Below, piece after piece: positions 10,015 to 18,329 of a stretch of DNA of 64,000 nucleotides. The stretch spans positions 124,001 through 188,000 of the forward strand of contig CAUJCU010000017.1 in NCBI GenBank assembly GCA_963169745.1. Direction: 5' to 3'. The DNA is from Bacteroidota bacterium (GTDB taxonomy: Bacteria > Bacteroidota > Bacteroidia > UBA4408). The stretch's first letter is position 1. Every line of letters starts with the position of its first letter. Made by a program: the position numbers and the translations under genes. The notes beneath the pieces were generated by a model. The model had not been told where the DNA came from, made no database searches, and saw nothing but the letters and a program-made list of their open reading frames with translations.

Positions 10015-11351
10015 TGGATCAACGATTTTATTTAAATTTACAAATAGCTCTTGAAGCCATTAAAGCAAATAAAATACGGTCGTTGCTTACCGCTTTGGGT
10101 ATTATTTTTGGAGTAGCTGCAGTAATTGCTATGCTTGCTATTGGAAATGGAGCTCAACAAGAAATTTTAGAACAAATAAAATTAGTGGGGGTAAACAATA
10201 TTCTTATTACACCTCTTAAAGAACAAACGGAGAAAAAAGTTGAAGACAATTCTAAAGAAGAGAAAAAGAAATTTTCGCCAGGTTTGGGAATAGCTGATGC
10301 TAAAAGTATTGCTGAAATTGTTCCGCATGTTGTGGCATTAAGTCCAGAAATAATTGTGGAAACCAATTTTGTTTCGGATGGTACATCCCGTTCGGGAAAA
10401 CTAATTGGAGTGGAACCTGATTATTTTAAAATTACAAATTTTAAAATACAGAACGGTAAAATGTTTAATCAGGATCAAATAAAAAATGGAGCGCAAGTCT
10501 GTATTATTGGAAAAGATATTGAGGCAAAATTCTTTAGTAAAAAATCAGCTATAGGTTCCTATTTAAAATGTGGTTCATTGTGGTTGCAGGTGGTGGGTGT
10601 TCTCGAGGAAATAAAAATTAGTAAAGGTTCAATTAAAAGCTTAGGTATTCGTGATTATAATATGGATGTTTATACACCACTAAAAACAGTATTAATCAGA
10701 TATAAAAACCGCTCGTTGATAACAAAAGCTACCTTAGGAGGAGGTATATCTAACGATGAATTTGAAGAAAGTTCGAATACTGAAGAAGAACCAAAGAACA
10801 TTCATCAATTAGACCGTATTATAGTACAATTAGATAGCAGCAATAGACTAGAGCCTAGTGCCGAGATCATTAGCAGAATATTGCAAAGAAGGCATTATAC
10901 CGTTACTGATTTCGAAATTAATGTTCCTATTTTATTGTTAAAGCAACAACAAAGAACAAAAGATATTTTTAATTTGGTTTTAGGTGCTATTGCCGGAATT
11001 TCTCTATTAGTTGGAGGTATTGGCATTATGAATATTATGTTAGCATCGGTGTTGGAACGTATAAAAGAAATTGGAATTAGGCTCTCTATAGGTGCCACAA
11101 AAAAAGATATTATTCAACAATTTGTTTTTGAATCGGTACTTATTAGTATAGGAGGCGGGATAGCCGGCATCATTCTAGGTATTATTTTAAGCAAAACCGT
11201 ATCTATTATGGCCAATATTCCAACTATAATATCATTAGGTAGTATTCTAATTTCTTTTGGAGTGTCGGCCCTAATTGGTTTAATTTTTGGAATTACCCCG
11301 GCTAAAAATGCTGCTAAACAAGACCCTATTAAATCGCTTCGTTATGAATAA
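10014..11351 (+). CDS. MacB/FtsX-type ABC transporter permease
   Basis: The 445-residue protein has the MacB topology: one N-terminal transmembrane helix (SLLTALGIIFGVAAVIAMLA), a large periplasmic MacB_PCD domain (about 50-310), then three C-terminal helices of the FtsX domain with the conserved LERIKEIGIRLSIGATKKDI loop. Such permeases transmit ATP-driven movement to the adaptor and TolC channel to push substrates out of the periplasm. The family normally pairs with a cytoplasmic ATPase or a fused nucleotide-binding domain. Neither is present here or next door, so the ATPase must be encoded elsewhere. It overlaps both neighbours, indicating one operon. Confidence 0.88.
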   Translation: MDQRFYLNLQIALEAIKANKIRSLLTALGIIFGVAAVIAMLAIGNGAQQEILEQIKLVGVNNILITPLKEQTEKKVEDNSKEEKKKFSPGLGIADAKSIAEIVPHVVALSPEIIVETNFVSDGTSRSGKLIGVEPDYFKITNFKIQNGKMFNQDQIKNGAQVCIIGKDIEAKFFSKKSAIGSYLKCGSLWLQVVGVLEEIKISKGSIKSLGIRDYNMDVYTPLKTVLIRYKNRSLITKATLGGGISNDEFEESSNTEEEPKNIHQLDRIIVQLDSSNRLEPSAEIISRILQRRHYTVTDFEINVPILLLKQQQRTKDIFNLVLGAIAGISLLVGGIGIMNIMLASVLERIKEIGIRLSIGATKKDIIQQFVFESVLISIGGGIAGIILGIILSKTVSIMANIPTIISLGSILISFGVSALIGLIFGITPAKNAAKQDPIKSLRYE

Positions 11352-12831
11352 AAACCGGACATATACCCTGTTTTTGGGCTTTATCATTTTAGTGTTTTGT
11401 TTCATTGCAAACACTTCTGAAACTTATGGTCAAAATAAAGCTTTAACCTTACAAGAAGTTATTGATTTATCTTTAAAACAATCGCCTCAGGCTACTTTAG
11501 CTGCTACATCATATCGTAATAAGTACTGGGTTTATAAAACGTACAAATCAAATTATATGCCCCAATTAAGGCTAAATGCAACCTTACCTGAATTAACTCG
11601 CTCCTACCAAAATGTCGATCAGAATGACGGTTCTTATGCCTTTCGTTTAAGAAGCGCTTCTACATCCTCAGTTGGTTTAAATTTATCACAGAATGTAGGC
11701 ATTACCGGAGGGCAAATTTTTTTAGGAAGCACTTTAGATCGCTTGGATTTGTTTGGTACTGTAAACTCCACAAGCTATTTATCGAGCCCCTTTATAATTG
11801 GGTTTAACCAGCCCATATTTGGTTTTAATAGTTTAAAATGGCAAAAAAAAATTGAGCCCTTAAAGTATGAGGAATCTATAAAAGCCTATAATGAAGAGAT
11901 GGAGCAAGTTTGCATTAGGGCAAGTGATTTGTTTTTTAATTTATTGATGGCCCAAAATATGGTGCAAATGCAAGAAAAAAATTTAAGTAATACCGATACG
12001 CTTTATAAAATATCGTTGGGGCGTTACAATTTGGGAAAAATTGCTGAGAATGAGTTGTTGCAAATGGAACTCAGTTTAATGAATGCTAAGACTAATTTAG
12101 CACAAGCTCAATTAGATGTAGAGTTAAGCACCTTACAACTAAAAACATATTTAAAATTTAAAGGAGATGAAAATTTTGAACTAAAAACTCCTGCCCTACT
12201 CCCACTCTTTGAAGTTAATGAAAGTAAAGCACTGGCTGAAGCTATAGCTAACCGTCAACAAATTACTTCATTTCGCAGGCAGCGCTTAGAAGCTGAGAGT
12301 GAGGTGGCTCGTGCTAAAGGAGAACGTTTTAATATTGGGTTAAATGCCTCTTACGGTTTAACACAAAGTGCTGTAACTATTGATAATGTTTATTTAAAGC
12401 CATTAGAACAACAAAGGCTTCGTTTTGGGATAGATATTCCCATAGTTGATTGGGGGCGTGCAAATGCTCAAATTCAAACAGCTATTGCCAATAAAGAGCT
12501 TATTGAAACTCAAATGGAACAAGCTGAACAAAATTTTAAACAAGAAGTTTTTCTAGCAGTTAAACAACTAAACATGTATCGCCAAAAGTTACTTATTGCC
12601 CAAAAATCGGATAGTATTACACAAAAAAGATACGATATTACAATAAAGCGATATTTGATAGGAAAAATAGGAATGACCGAATTAAATATGGCTATTACCG
12701 ATGTAAACCAAACCAAGCAGGATTATATTATGGCCTTGCGATCATACTGGAATGCATTTTTTGAATTACGAAGAAAAACGCTTTACGACTTTGAACGCAA
12801 TCAGCCCATATTATACTCGAATAAAAAGTAA
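11344..12831 (+). CDS. TolC-family outer-membrane efflux protein
   Basis: The 495-residue protein is the outer-membrane channel of the tripartite exporter encoded by the three overlapping genes. It has a signal peptide (LFLGFIILVFCFIA, cleavage near TYGQ) and two structural repeats with long amphipathic helices (about 190-290 and 390-480), the usual TolC pattern, including RYNLGKIAENELLQMELSLM. The start at 11344 gives a proper signal peptide; the frame stays open upstream to 11287 but that part would lie inside the permease gene and lacks a signal. It overlaps the permease end by 8 bases. Confidence 0.87.
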   Translation: MNKNRTYTLFLGFIILVFCFIANTSETYGQNKALTLQEVIDLSLKQSPQATLAATSYRNKYWVYKTYKSNYMPQLRLNATLPELTRSYQNVDQNDGSYAFRLRSASTSSVGLNLSQNVGITGGQIFLGSTLDRLDLFGTVNSTSYLSSPFIIGFNQPIFGFNSLKWQKKIEPLKYEESIKAYNEEMEQVCIRASDLFFNLLMAQNMVQMQEKNLSNTDTLYKISLGRYNLGKIAENELLQMELSLMNAKTNLAQAQLDVELSTLQLKTYLKFKGDENFELKTPALLPLFEVNESKALAEAIANRQQITSFRRQRLEAESEVARAKGERFNIGLNASYGLTQSAVTIDNVYLKPLEQQRLRFGIDIPIVDWGRANAQIQTAIANKELIETQMEQAEQNFKQEVFLAVKQLNMYRQKLLIAQKSDSITQKRYDITIKRYLIGKIGMTELNMAITDVNQTKQDYIMALRSYWNAFFELRRKTLYDFERNQPILYSNKK

Positions 12832-12875
12832 GTATAATTTTTTTAATTTAGCCCTTTAAAATCTTATCCCATCTT

Positions 12876-13931
12876 ATGTCAAAAATTACAGCATTTTTTA
12901 AGAACTACAAATCAGATCAAATTCAGAAACCCTATATTATTGCCGAAGCAGGAGTTAATCATGAAGGGAGTATGGATTTGGCAAAACGCCTGATTGATGA
13001 AGCTGCCGAAGGAGGTGCAGATGCCATTAAATTTCAAACCTACAGAGCCGATACAATAGCCAGTAAGGACAGCCCTTATTATTGGGATATTAGTAAAGAG
13101 CCCACCAGAAGCCAACACGAGTTATTTAAAAAATATGATAAGTTTTGGAAAAAAGAATATGAAGCCCTGAAAGTTTATTGTGATAAGGCGGGTATTGAGT
13201 TTATGAGTACACCTTTTGATGTTGAGTCAGCCCATTTTTTAAATGACTTAATGCCCGTTTTTAAAATTTCTTCTTCAGACATCACTAATTTCAATTTTAT
13301 TGAGTTGCAATGCGCTTTTGGCAAGCCCATAATTCTATCAACAGGAGCTGCTCATTTATGGGAAGTTCAGGAGGCCGTGGACATTATTGAAAAACACGGA
13401 AATACCTTGTGTTTAATGCACTGTGTACTAAACTACCCTACCCCTAATAAAAATGCTAACTTAGGAATGATATGGGATTTACAAAAAAAATTTCCTCAGC
13501 ATGTTCCCGGATACAGCGACCATACACTGCCGCAGCAAATGGAAGTAATTCATACTTCGGTTTTACTTGGGGCAGCTGTTATTGAAAAGCATTTTACACA
13601 TGATAAAACTTTGCCGGGCAACGATCATTACCATGCAATGGATAAAGAAGATTTAAAAGAATTTTGGCGCAGATGGCAATTTACTCAAGAACTTTTGGGA
13701 TCTTTTAAATTAGAAGCTTTACCCGATGAAGAACCGGCCCGCAAAAATGCCAGACGAAGTTTGGTAGCCGCCAAAGACATAGCTGAAGGAAAAACAATAG
13801 CTGCAACTGATTTAACTTGGAAGCGCCCAGCACATGGAATAAGTGCTAAATTTTATAAGGATTTAATCGGAAAAAAGGCACTGCGAAATATAGGTGAAGA
13901 CGAAGTGTTGAAGTGGAATATGTTTAACTGA
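12876..13931 (+). CDS. NeuB-family sialic-acid-type synthase with C-terminal SAF domain
   Basis: The 351-residue protein has the NeuB TIM barrel (about 15-270), starting with PYIIAEAGVNHEGSMDLAKR and including DAIKFQTYRADTI, FKISSSDITN, PGYSDHT and AAVIEKHFTHDK. A SAF (antifreeze-like) domain follows (about 285-350, with RRSLVAAKDIAEGKTI). Family members condense phosphoenolpyruvate with N-acetylmannosamine or a related 6-deoxy sugar to make sialic, pseudaminic or legionaminic acids for surface glycans. Which product is made cannot be read from this sequence, and no CMP-transferase or epimerase gene is adjacent. It follows the TolC gene by 44 bases and may share its transcript. Confidence 0.88.
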   Translation: MSKITAFFKNYKSDQIQKPYIIAEAGVNHEGSMDLAKRLIDEAAEGGADAIKFQTYRADTIASKDSPYYWDISKEPTRSQHELFKKYDKFWKKEYEALKVYCDKAGIEFMSTPFDVESAHFLNDLMPVFKISSSDITNFNFIELQCAFGKPIILSTGAAHLWEVQEAVDIIEKHGNTLCLMHCVLNYPTPNKNANLGMIWDLQKKFPQHVPGYSDHTLPQQMEVIHTSVLLGAAVIEKHFTHDKTLPGNDHYHAMDKEDLKEFWRRWQFTQELLGSFKLEALPDEEPARKNARRSLVAAKDIAEGKTIAATDLTWKRPAHGISAKFYKDLIGKKALRNIGEDEVLKWNMFN

Positions 13932-13985
13932 AAGGAATTAGCTTCAATACTATTTATTGCAAAAAATTAAAGGAAACCTAATTTT

Positions 13986-13993
13986 TACTTTTG
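13986..13993 (+). promoter_or_regulatory. Bacteroidota-type -7 element of the acyl-CoA reductase/nth operon
   Basis: TACTTTTG matches TAnnTTTG exactly and lies 26 bases before the ATG at 14020. The transcription start expected a few bases downstream would fall within the palindrome at 13995-14011. Confidence 0.5.
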
Positions 13994-13994
13994 G

Positions 13995-14011
13995 TTATTC
14001 CTAAGGAATAA
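13995..14011 (+). promoter_or_regulatory. Palindrome over the predicted transcription start, candidate operator
   Basis: TTATTCCT and AGGAATAA form a perfect 8-base inverted repeat around a single A. It follows the -7 element directly and ends 8 bases before the ATG at 14020, so it could bind a dimeric regulator or form a small leader hairpin. The function is inferred from position. Confidence 0.35.
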
Positions 14012-14019
14012 AGGATGTT

Positions 14020-15093
14020 ATGGAGGATTGCGCAAGAAAAATTAAAGCACTAACCGGTGTTGGAAATTATTTGAAAGATTTTATACAGGGACACTGTTCT
14101 TATAGTAAGACAGACCTTTATAATCACTTTTATAAACAAACGCTCCATATAATTGAACAAGCCGAGAAAAGTAACCCCTGGTTTACACGAAACAATATTT
14201 TATTGTCACTTCAGTATTGGTCACAAGTTTTAAACGAAAATGACTTACACGACTGGCTAAAACACTATAGTATAACAGCTCACAAGCCTAAAAAAATAGG
14301 TGTTATAATGGCTGGAAATATACCTATGGTAGGCTTTCATGATTTGTTATGTGTTTATTTAAGTGGTCATATTTTTGAAGGGAAACTATCATCAGATGAT
14401 CGCGTTCTTATACCGCACCTAATTCAAATACTACATACTTTTGATCCGCAAAGTAAGCATGAAATCCATTTTAACGAACAATTTTTAAAAAACATGGATG
14501 CATACATTGGAACAGGAAGTACCAATACATCGCGTTATTTTGAATATTATTTTCGAAATAAACCACACATTATCAGGCGCAATCGTAATGGTGTAGCGAT
14601 ATTAACAGGAAAAGAAGAAAAGACAGATTTTATAAAGTTAGGTCAAGATATATTTTATTTTTTTGGGTTAGGTTGTCGCAATGTTTCAAAACTTTTTGTC
14701 CCCAAAGGCTATGATTTTAAGTCTTTTTTTGAAGGTATATTTTCTTATCACGAAATTCTAAATCACCATAAATACCAAAATAATATAGCTTATTATAGAA
14801 CTGTTTATTTAATGGAAAATCATAAATTATGGGATAATAATTTTCTTATTTTAAAAGAAGACAAAGGATTTAGCTCTCCGGTTTCTGTGGTATTTTACGA
14901 ATACTATTCGGATTATGAAAGCCTGGAAACTCTGTTACAATTGCACCAAGAACAATTACAATGTGTTCTTTGCAAAGAACCTATGGGGAACAATTCAATC
15001 CCTTTCGGAACCTCACAAACACCCGCATTAAACGATTATCCTGATGGGATAAATACCCTAGAGTTTTTAATAAATTTAAACCAGTTCAATTGA
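14020..15093 (+). CDS. LuxC-like acyl-CoA reductase family protein
   Basis: The 357-residue protein resembles the short LuxC/acyl-CoA reductase family, which has an aldehyde-dehydrogenase-like fold and reduces acyl-CoA or acylated enzyme to aldehyde with NAD(P)H. The motifs seen are IGVIMAGNIPMVGFHDLL (about 91-108), a nucleotide-binding-like YIGTGSTNTSRYFEYYF, and GLGCRNVSKLF near 226, whose Cys is in the place of the catalytic Cys. It has a short N-terminus compared with luminous-bacterium LuxC. There are no LuxA, B or D homologues here, so bioluminescence is not implied. It overlaps nth by 4 bases. Confidence 0.78.
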   Translation: MEDCARKIKALTGVGNYLKDFIQGHCSYSKTDLYNHFYKQTLHIIEQAEKSNPWFTRNNILLSLQYWSQVLNENDLHDWLKHYSITAHKPKKIGVIMAGNIPMVGFHDLLCVYLSGHIFEGKLSSDDRVLIPHLIQILHTFDPQSKHEIHFNEQFLKNMDAYIGTGSTNTSRYFEYYFRNKPHIIRRNRNGVAILTGKEEKTDFIKLGQDIFYFFGLGCRNVSKLFVPKGYDFKSFFEGIFSYHEILNHHKYQNNIAYYRTVYLMENHKLWDNNFLILKEDKGFSSPVSVVFYEYYSDYESLETLLQLHQEQLQCVLCKEPMGNNSIPFGTSQTPALNDYPDGINTLEFLINLNQFN

Positions 15094-15740
15094 CAATTAA
15101 AGAGCGATACGAAAAAATATTACACTATTTTGAAACAAACAATCCTAAAGCAGAAACGGAATTACATTATGAAAATCCTTTTCAGTTATTGGTAGCTGTA
15201 ATACTTTCGGCACAATGTACTGATAAAAGGGTAAATATGACAACCCCGCTCCTCTTTAAAAGTATGCCTAATGTTCAGGTAATGGCAACCGCTAGTGTTG
15301 ATGAAATTTTTGGATTAATTAAAAGTATTAGTTATCCTAACAATAAGGCAAAACATTTAAAAGGAATGGCTCAAATGCTTCTCGATAAATACAATGGGAA
15401 AGTGCCTGAAACTGTTGAAGAGTTGCAAAAATTGCCGGGTGTAGGACGAAAAACAGCAAATGTTATTGCTTCTGTGGTATATAACAAACCCACTATGGCT
15501 GTTGATACTCATGTTTTTCGTGTATCGGCACGTATTGGTCTTACGAACAATGCAAAAACGCCACTTCAAGCCGAGTTGCAATTATTAAAATACATTCCCG
15601 TTTATCAGGTGGCCAAGGCACACCACTGGTTAATTTTACATGGACGCTATATCTGCATAGCACGAACTCCTAAGTGTGCTATTTGTCCTCTTACAGCTTG
15701 GTGTAAATATTATAAACATACTTATTTAAAATCACTGTAA
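15090..15740 (+). CDS. nth: Endonuclease III (DNA glycosylase/AP lyase)
   Basis: The base-excision repair enzyme removes oxidised pyrimidines and nicks the abasic site. The 216-residue protein has the helix-hairpin-helix LPGVGRKTANVI with the catalytic Lys, the catalytic Asp in AVDTHVFRVSARIGL, and a C-terminal [4Fe-4S] loop with Cys spacing C-X6-C-X2-C-X5-C (CIARTPKCAICPLTAWC). A TTG start is used, overlapping the upstream stop (TTGA) and implying translational coupling. Its 3' end overlaps the convergent cca gene by 19 bases. Confidence 0.95.
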   Translation: MTIKERYEKILHYFETNNPKAETELHYENPFQLLVAVILSAQCTDKRVNMTTPLLFKSMPNVQVMATASVDEIFGLIKSISYPNNKAKHLKGMAQMLLDKYNGKVPETVEELQKLPGVGRKTANVIASVVYNKPTMAVDTHVFRVSARIGLTNNAKTPLQAELQLLKYIPVYQVAKAHHWLILHGRYICIARTPKCAICPLTAWCKYYKHTYLKSL

Positions 15741-17179
15741 GAAGTACTATCGGTAATTGGGTTTAGTCCTAAAGTTTTAGCAAATTCAATCATAAATTTT
15801 TGTGCTTCTTCAAAGTTGTTGGCAATTATTCCTTCAAGAATCGCTTCTCGTATGGCATTTTTTATCAAGCCAATTTCTTTTGAGGGTTTTATGCCATAGG
15901 CTTGCATTATATCTTCACCACTTATTGGAGGCTGCCAGTTTCGCAAATGATCTTTCTCTTCTACTTGTATAAGTTTTTGCTTTACAATTTCAAAGTTAGC
16001 TAAATGACGCCCCCTTTTAAATTCATTTTTAGTAGTAATATCAGCTTCGCACAATAACATTAAGTCATCAATATCTTCACCCGCTTCAAATAATAAACGT
16101 CTTACAGCACTGTCAGTTATAATTTCTTTAGAAAGAACTATTGGACGCAAATGAAGCAGGACTAACTTTTGCACATACTTCATTTTGTCATTCATAGGAA
16201 GTTTTAAAGCCGCGAAAATTTTAGGAACCATCCGTGCTCCTTTATCCTCATGCCCATGAAATGTCCATCCATTTATATCATCAAACCGTTTCGTTTGTGG
16301 TTTTGCAATATCGTGTAATATGGCCGCCCACCGTAACCATAAATTAGTTGAATGTTTACTTATGTTATCCAGCACCTCTAGGGTATGATAAAAATTATCT
16401 TTATGTGATTTTCCCTTTATGGTATCAACACCTTGAAGCAAGGTCAATTGTGGAAATATCAAGTGTAAGAGTCCGGTATCAAATAATAATTTAAACCCTT
16501 TTGAAGGCTCAGAAGCCAGAATGATTTTGTTTAGTTCGTCTGTTATTCTTTCCTTAGAAATAATGCCTATTCGATCTTTATTGTTTTTAATCGCTTCAAT
16601 ACAAGATTCATCAATGGTAAAATTTAACTGTGTAGCAAAACGTATAGCCCGCATCATACGCAAAGGATCATCACTAAATGTATGCTGCGGATTTACTGGT
16701 GTTACAATAATTCCTGCTTCTAATTTATTTAAACCATTAAAAGGGTCAATTAATTTCCCATAATCATCTTGGTTTAAGCTAATAGCTAATGTATTAATTG
16801 TAAAGTCTCTACGATTTTGATCGTCATGTAGCGTTCCTTTTTCTACTTGAGGGTTTCGGGTATGATGTTGATAGGATTCTTTTCGGGCTCCTACAAACTC
16901 TAGTTCCAGATCTTTATACTTGAACATTGCTGTTCCGAAAGTTTTAAAAATATTTACTTTTATATTTTTATCTAATACGGCAGCTATTTTTTCAGCAGCC
17001 AAGGTGCCATCACCAACTACTACAAAATCAATATCCTTGCAATGCCGACCTAATATCGAATCTCGAACATAACCTCCAATAACATAACAAGGCATTTCCA
17101 ATTTATGGCAAACCTGAGATACGACTTTAAAAAAATCAGGGGTCAGAAATTTGCTGAAATCAGCATTCACTTTTGACAT
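15722..17179 (-). CDS. cca: tRNA nucleotidyltransferase (CCA-adding enzyme, HD type)
   Basis: The enzyme builds or repairs the CCA end of tRNAs using CTP and ATP. The 485-residue protein has the class II nucleotidyltransferase motif YVIGGYVRDSILGR followed by KDIDFVVVGDG (metal-binding DxD, about 48-55), the RRDFTINTLAISL segment, an RNA-binding head region, and an HD domain (HKDNFYHTLEVLDN ... AAILHDIAKPQTKRF). It is the last gene of the ychF-parE-glycosyltransferase-cca run; its start lies inside the end of the glycosyltransferase gene (13-base overlap). Confidence 0.94.
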   Translation of the reverse strand: MSKVNADFSKFLTPDFFKVVSQVCHKLEMPCYVIGGYVRDSILGRHCKDIDFVVVGDGTLAAEKIAAVLDKNIKVNIFKTFGTAMFKYKDLELEFVGARKESYQHHTRNPQVEKGTLHDDQNRRDFTINTLAISLNQDDYGKLIDPFNGLNKLEAGIIVTPVNPQHTFSDDPLRMMRAIRFATQLNFTIDESCIEAIKNNKDRIGIISKERITDELNKIILASEPSKGFKLLFDTGLLHLIFPQLTLLQGVDTIKGKSHKDNFYHTLEVLDNISKHSTNLWLRWAAILHDIAKPQTKRFDDINGWTFHGHEDKGARMVPKIFAALKLPMNDKMKYVQKLVLLHLRPIVLSKEIITDSAVRRLLFEAGEDIDDLMLLCEADITTKNEFKRGRHLANFEIVKQKLIQVEEKDHLRNWQPPISGEDIMQAYGIKPSKEIGLIKNAIREAILEGIIANNFEEAQKFMIEFAKTLGLNPITDSTSYSDFK

Positions 17180-18303
17180 TCTGTTTTATATAAGTTGTAT
17201 ATATTGGCGGCACAAACTTCAGGTCTAAATTGCTGTGCATAAGCAAATCCATTAGTAATCATTTTTTGCCTTAGTACTTGATCTGTTAGAACATTTTCAA
17301 TAGCACGGGCAATTTCTTCTTCATTTTCGGGGTCAACATAAACACTGTCTGGTCCGGCTGTTTCAATAAAACATCCGCCCCGGGTAGTAATAACAGGTAC
17401 CTTTGAAACTAAAGCTTCTAAAATTGGAATACCAAAACCCTCATACAATGAGGGGTAAATGAAGGCTTTTGCTTTGCGGTAAATTAAAGGCAAAAGACTA
17501 TTATTTACGCTTTTCATAAAAATTACTCTTCGTGCAAGCCCAAATCTATCCACATAGTCACTTACTTCTTTACTGTATGCTGTTTCTTTTCCAACCACAA
17601 CTAATGTCACTTTCATGGTTTTATCCAATTCGTGAATAGCTTTTATTAAAGCAGATAAATTTTTTCGCTTTTCAATAGTTCCCACATACAACACATAATC
17701 GTCAGGAAGTAAATTTTCAGGAGAAGCAGCATTTTCTATGGAGTTGCTTTCTATAAAAAAGTTTTCATCACAGGTTTGATAAACAACATTAATTTTTTCT
17801 TCAGGTACCTGCAAAAATTCTATCAAATCATTTTTAGTTTGTAAACTTGCTGCAATTATAGCATCAGCTACTTCTACAGCTTTTTTCATTTTAACGGTAT
17901 AAATTTTACGATCGGCAGCCGTGTAAAAATCGGGATACCGCATAAAAATTAAGTCATGAATGGTAACAATTTTTTTAGCCTTCATTTTATGGCTGTTCAT
18001 AGGAAGCTCATTACTTAGGCCATGATAAACATCTAATTCAAGCGAGTTGGATTTTTTAGTAATTCTATAAGAACGCCACCAACCGGAAAACTCTTTAGCA
18101 AAAAAGCTTTCAGGTTCAATAAGATATATATTTGATCGCCTGGCTAAAAAATCATGTAACTTATAGCGGCCACTGCCGGGGTTAAAAATAAAATAATCCT
18201 CGAGGGGGTAGTTTAGAACTAAACTACGTATAAGGTTACGAGCGTAATTACCTAAGCCACTTTTATTACTAAAAGCTCTTTTTGCATCAAAGCCAATTTT
18301 CAT
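17167..18303 (-). CDS. Glycosyltransferase family 4 (GT-B fold)
   Basis: The 378-residue cytoplasmic or membrane-associated enzyme has a GT-B fold. The N-terminal acceptor domain begins MKIGFDAKRAFSNKSGLGNY, and the C-terminal donor domain contains YVLYVGTIEKRKNLSALIKA and the nucleotide-sugar motif FIYPSLYEGFGIPILEAL (E-x7-E type, about 285-302), followed by VPVITTRGG. This is the retaining GT4 pattern. The acceptor and sugar are not predictable; polysaccharide or lipid glycosylation is likely. It sits 26 bases after parE and overlaps cca, so operon membership looks positional rather than functional. Confidence 0.88.
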   Translation of the reverse strand: MKIGFDAKRAFSNKSGLGNYARNLIRSLVLNYPLEDYFIFNPGSGRYKLHDFLARRSNIYLIEPESFFAKEFSGWWRSYRITKKSNSLELDVYHGLSNELPMNSHKMKAKKIVTIHDLIFMRYPDFYTAADRKIYTVKMKKAVEVADAIIAASLQTKNDLIEFLQVPEEKINVVYQTCDENFFIESNSIENAASPENLLPDDYVLYVGTIEKRKNLSALIKAIHELDKTMKVTLVVVGKETAYSKEVSDYVDRFGLARRVIFMKSVNNSLLPLIYRKAKAFIYPSLYEGFGIPILEALVSKVPVITTRGGCFIETAGPDSVYVDPENEEEIARAIENVLTDQVLRQKMITNGFAYAQQFRPEVCAANIYNLYKTECQK

Positions 18304-18329
18304 AATTTTAATATTCTTTCAATCTATAC

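Noticed and set aside
14020-15093. Bioluminescence gene cluster
   Set aside because: Only a LuxC-like reductase is present; no luciferase or LuxD/E partners lie nearby.
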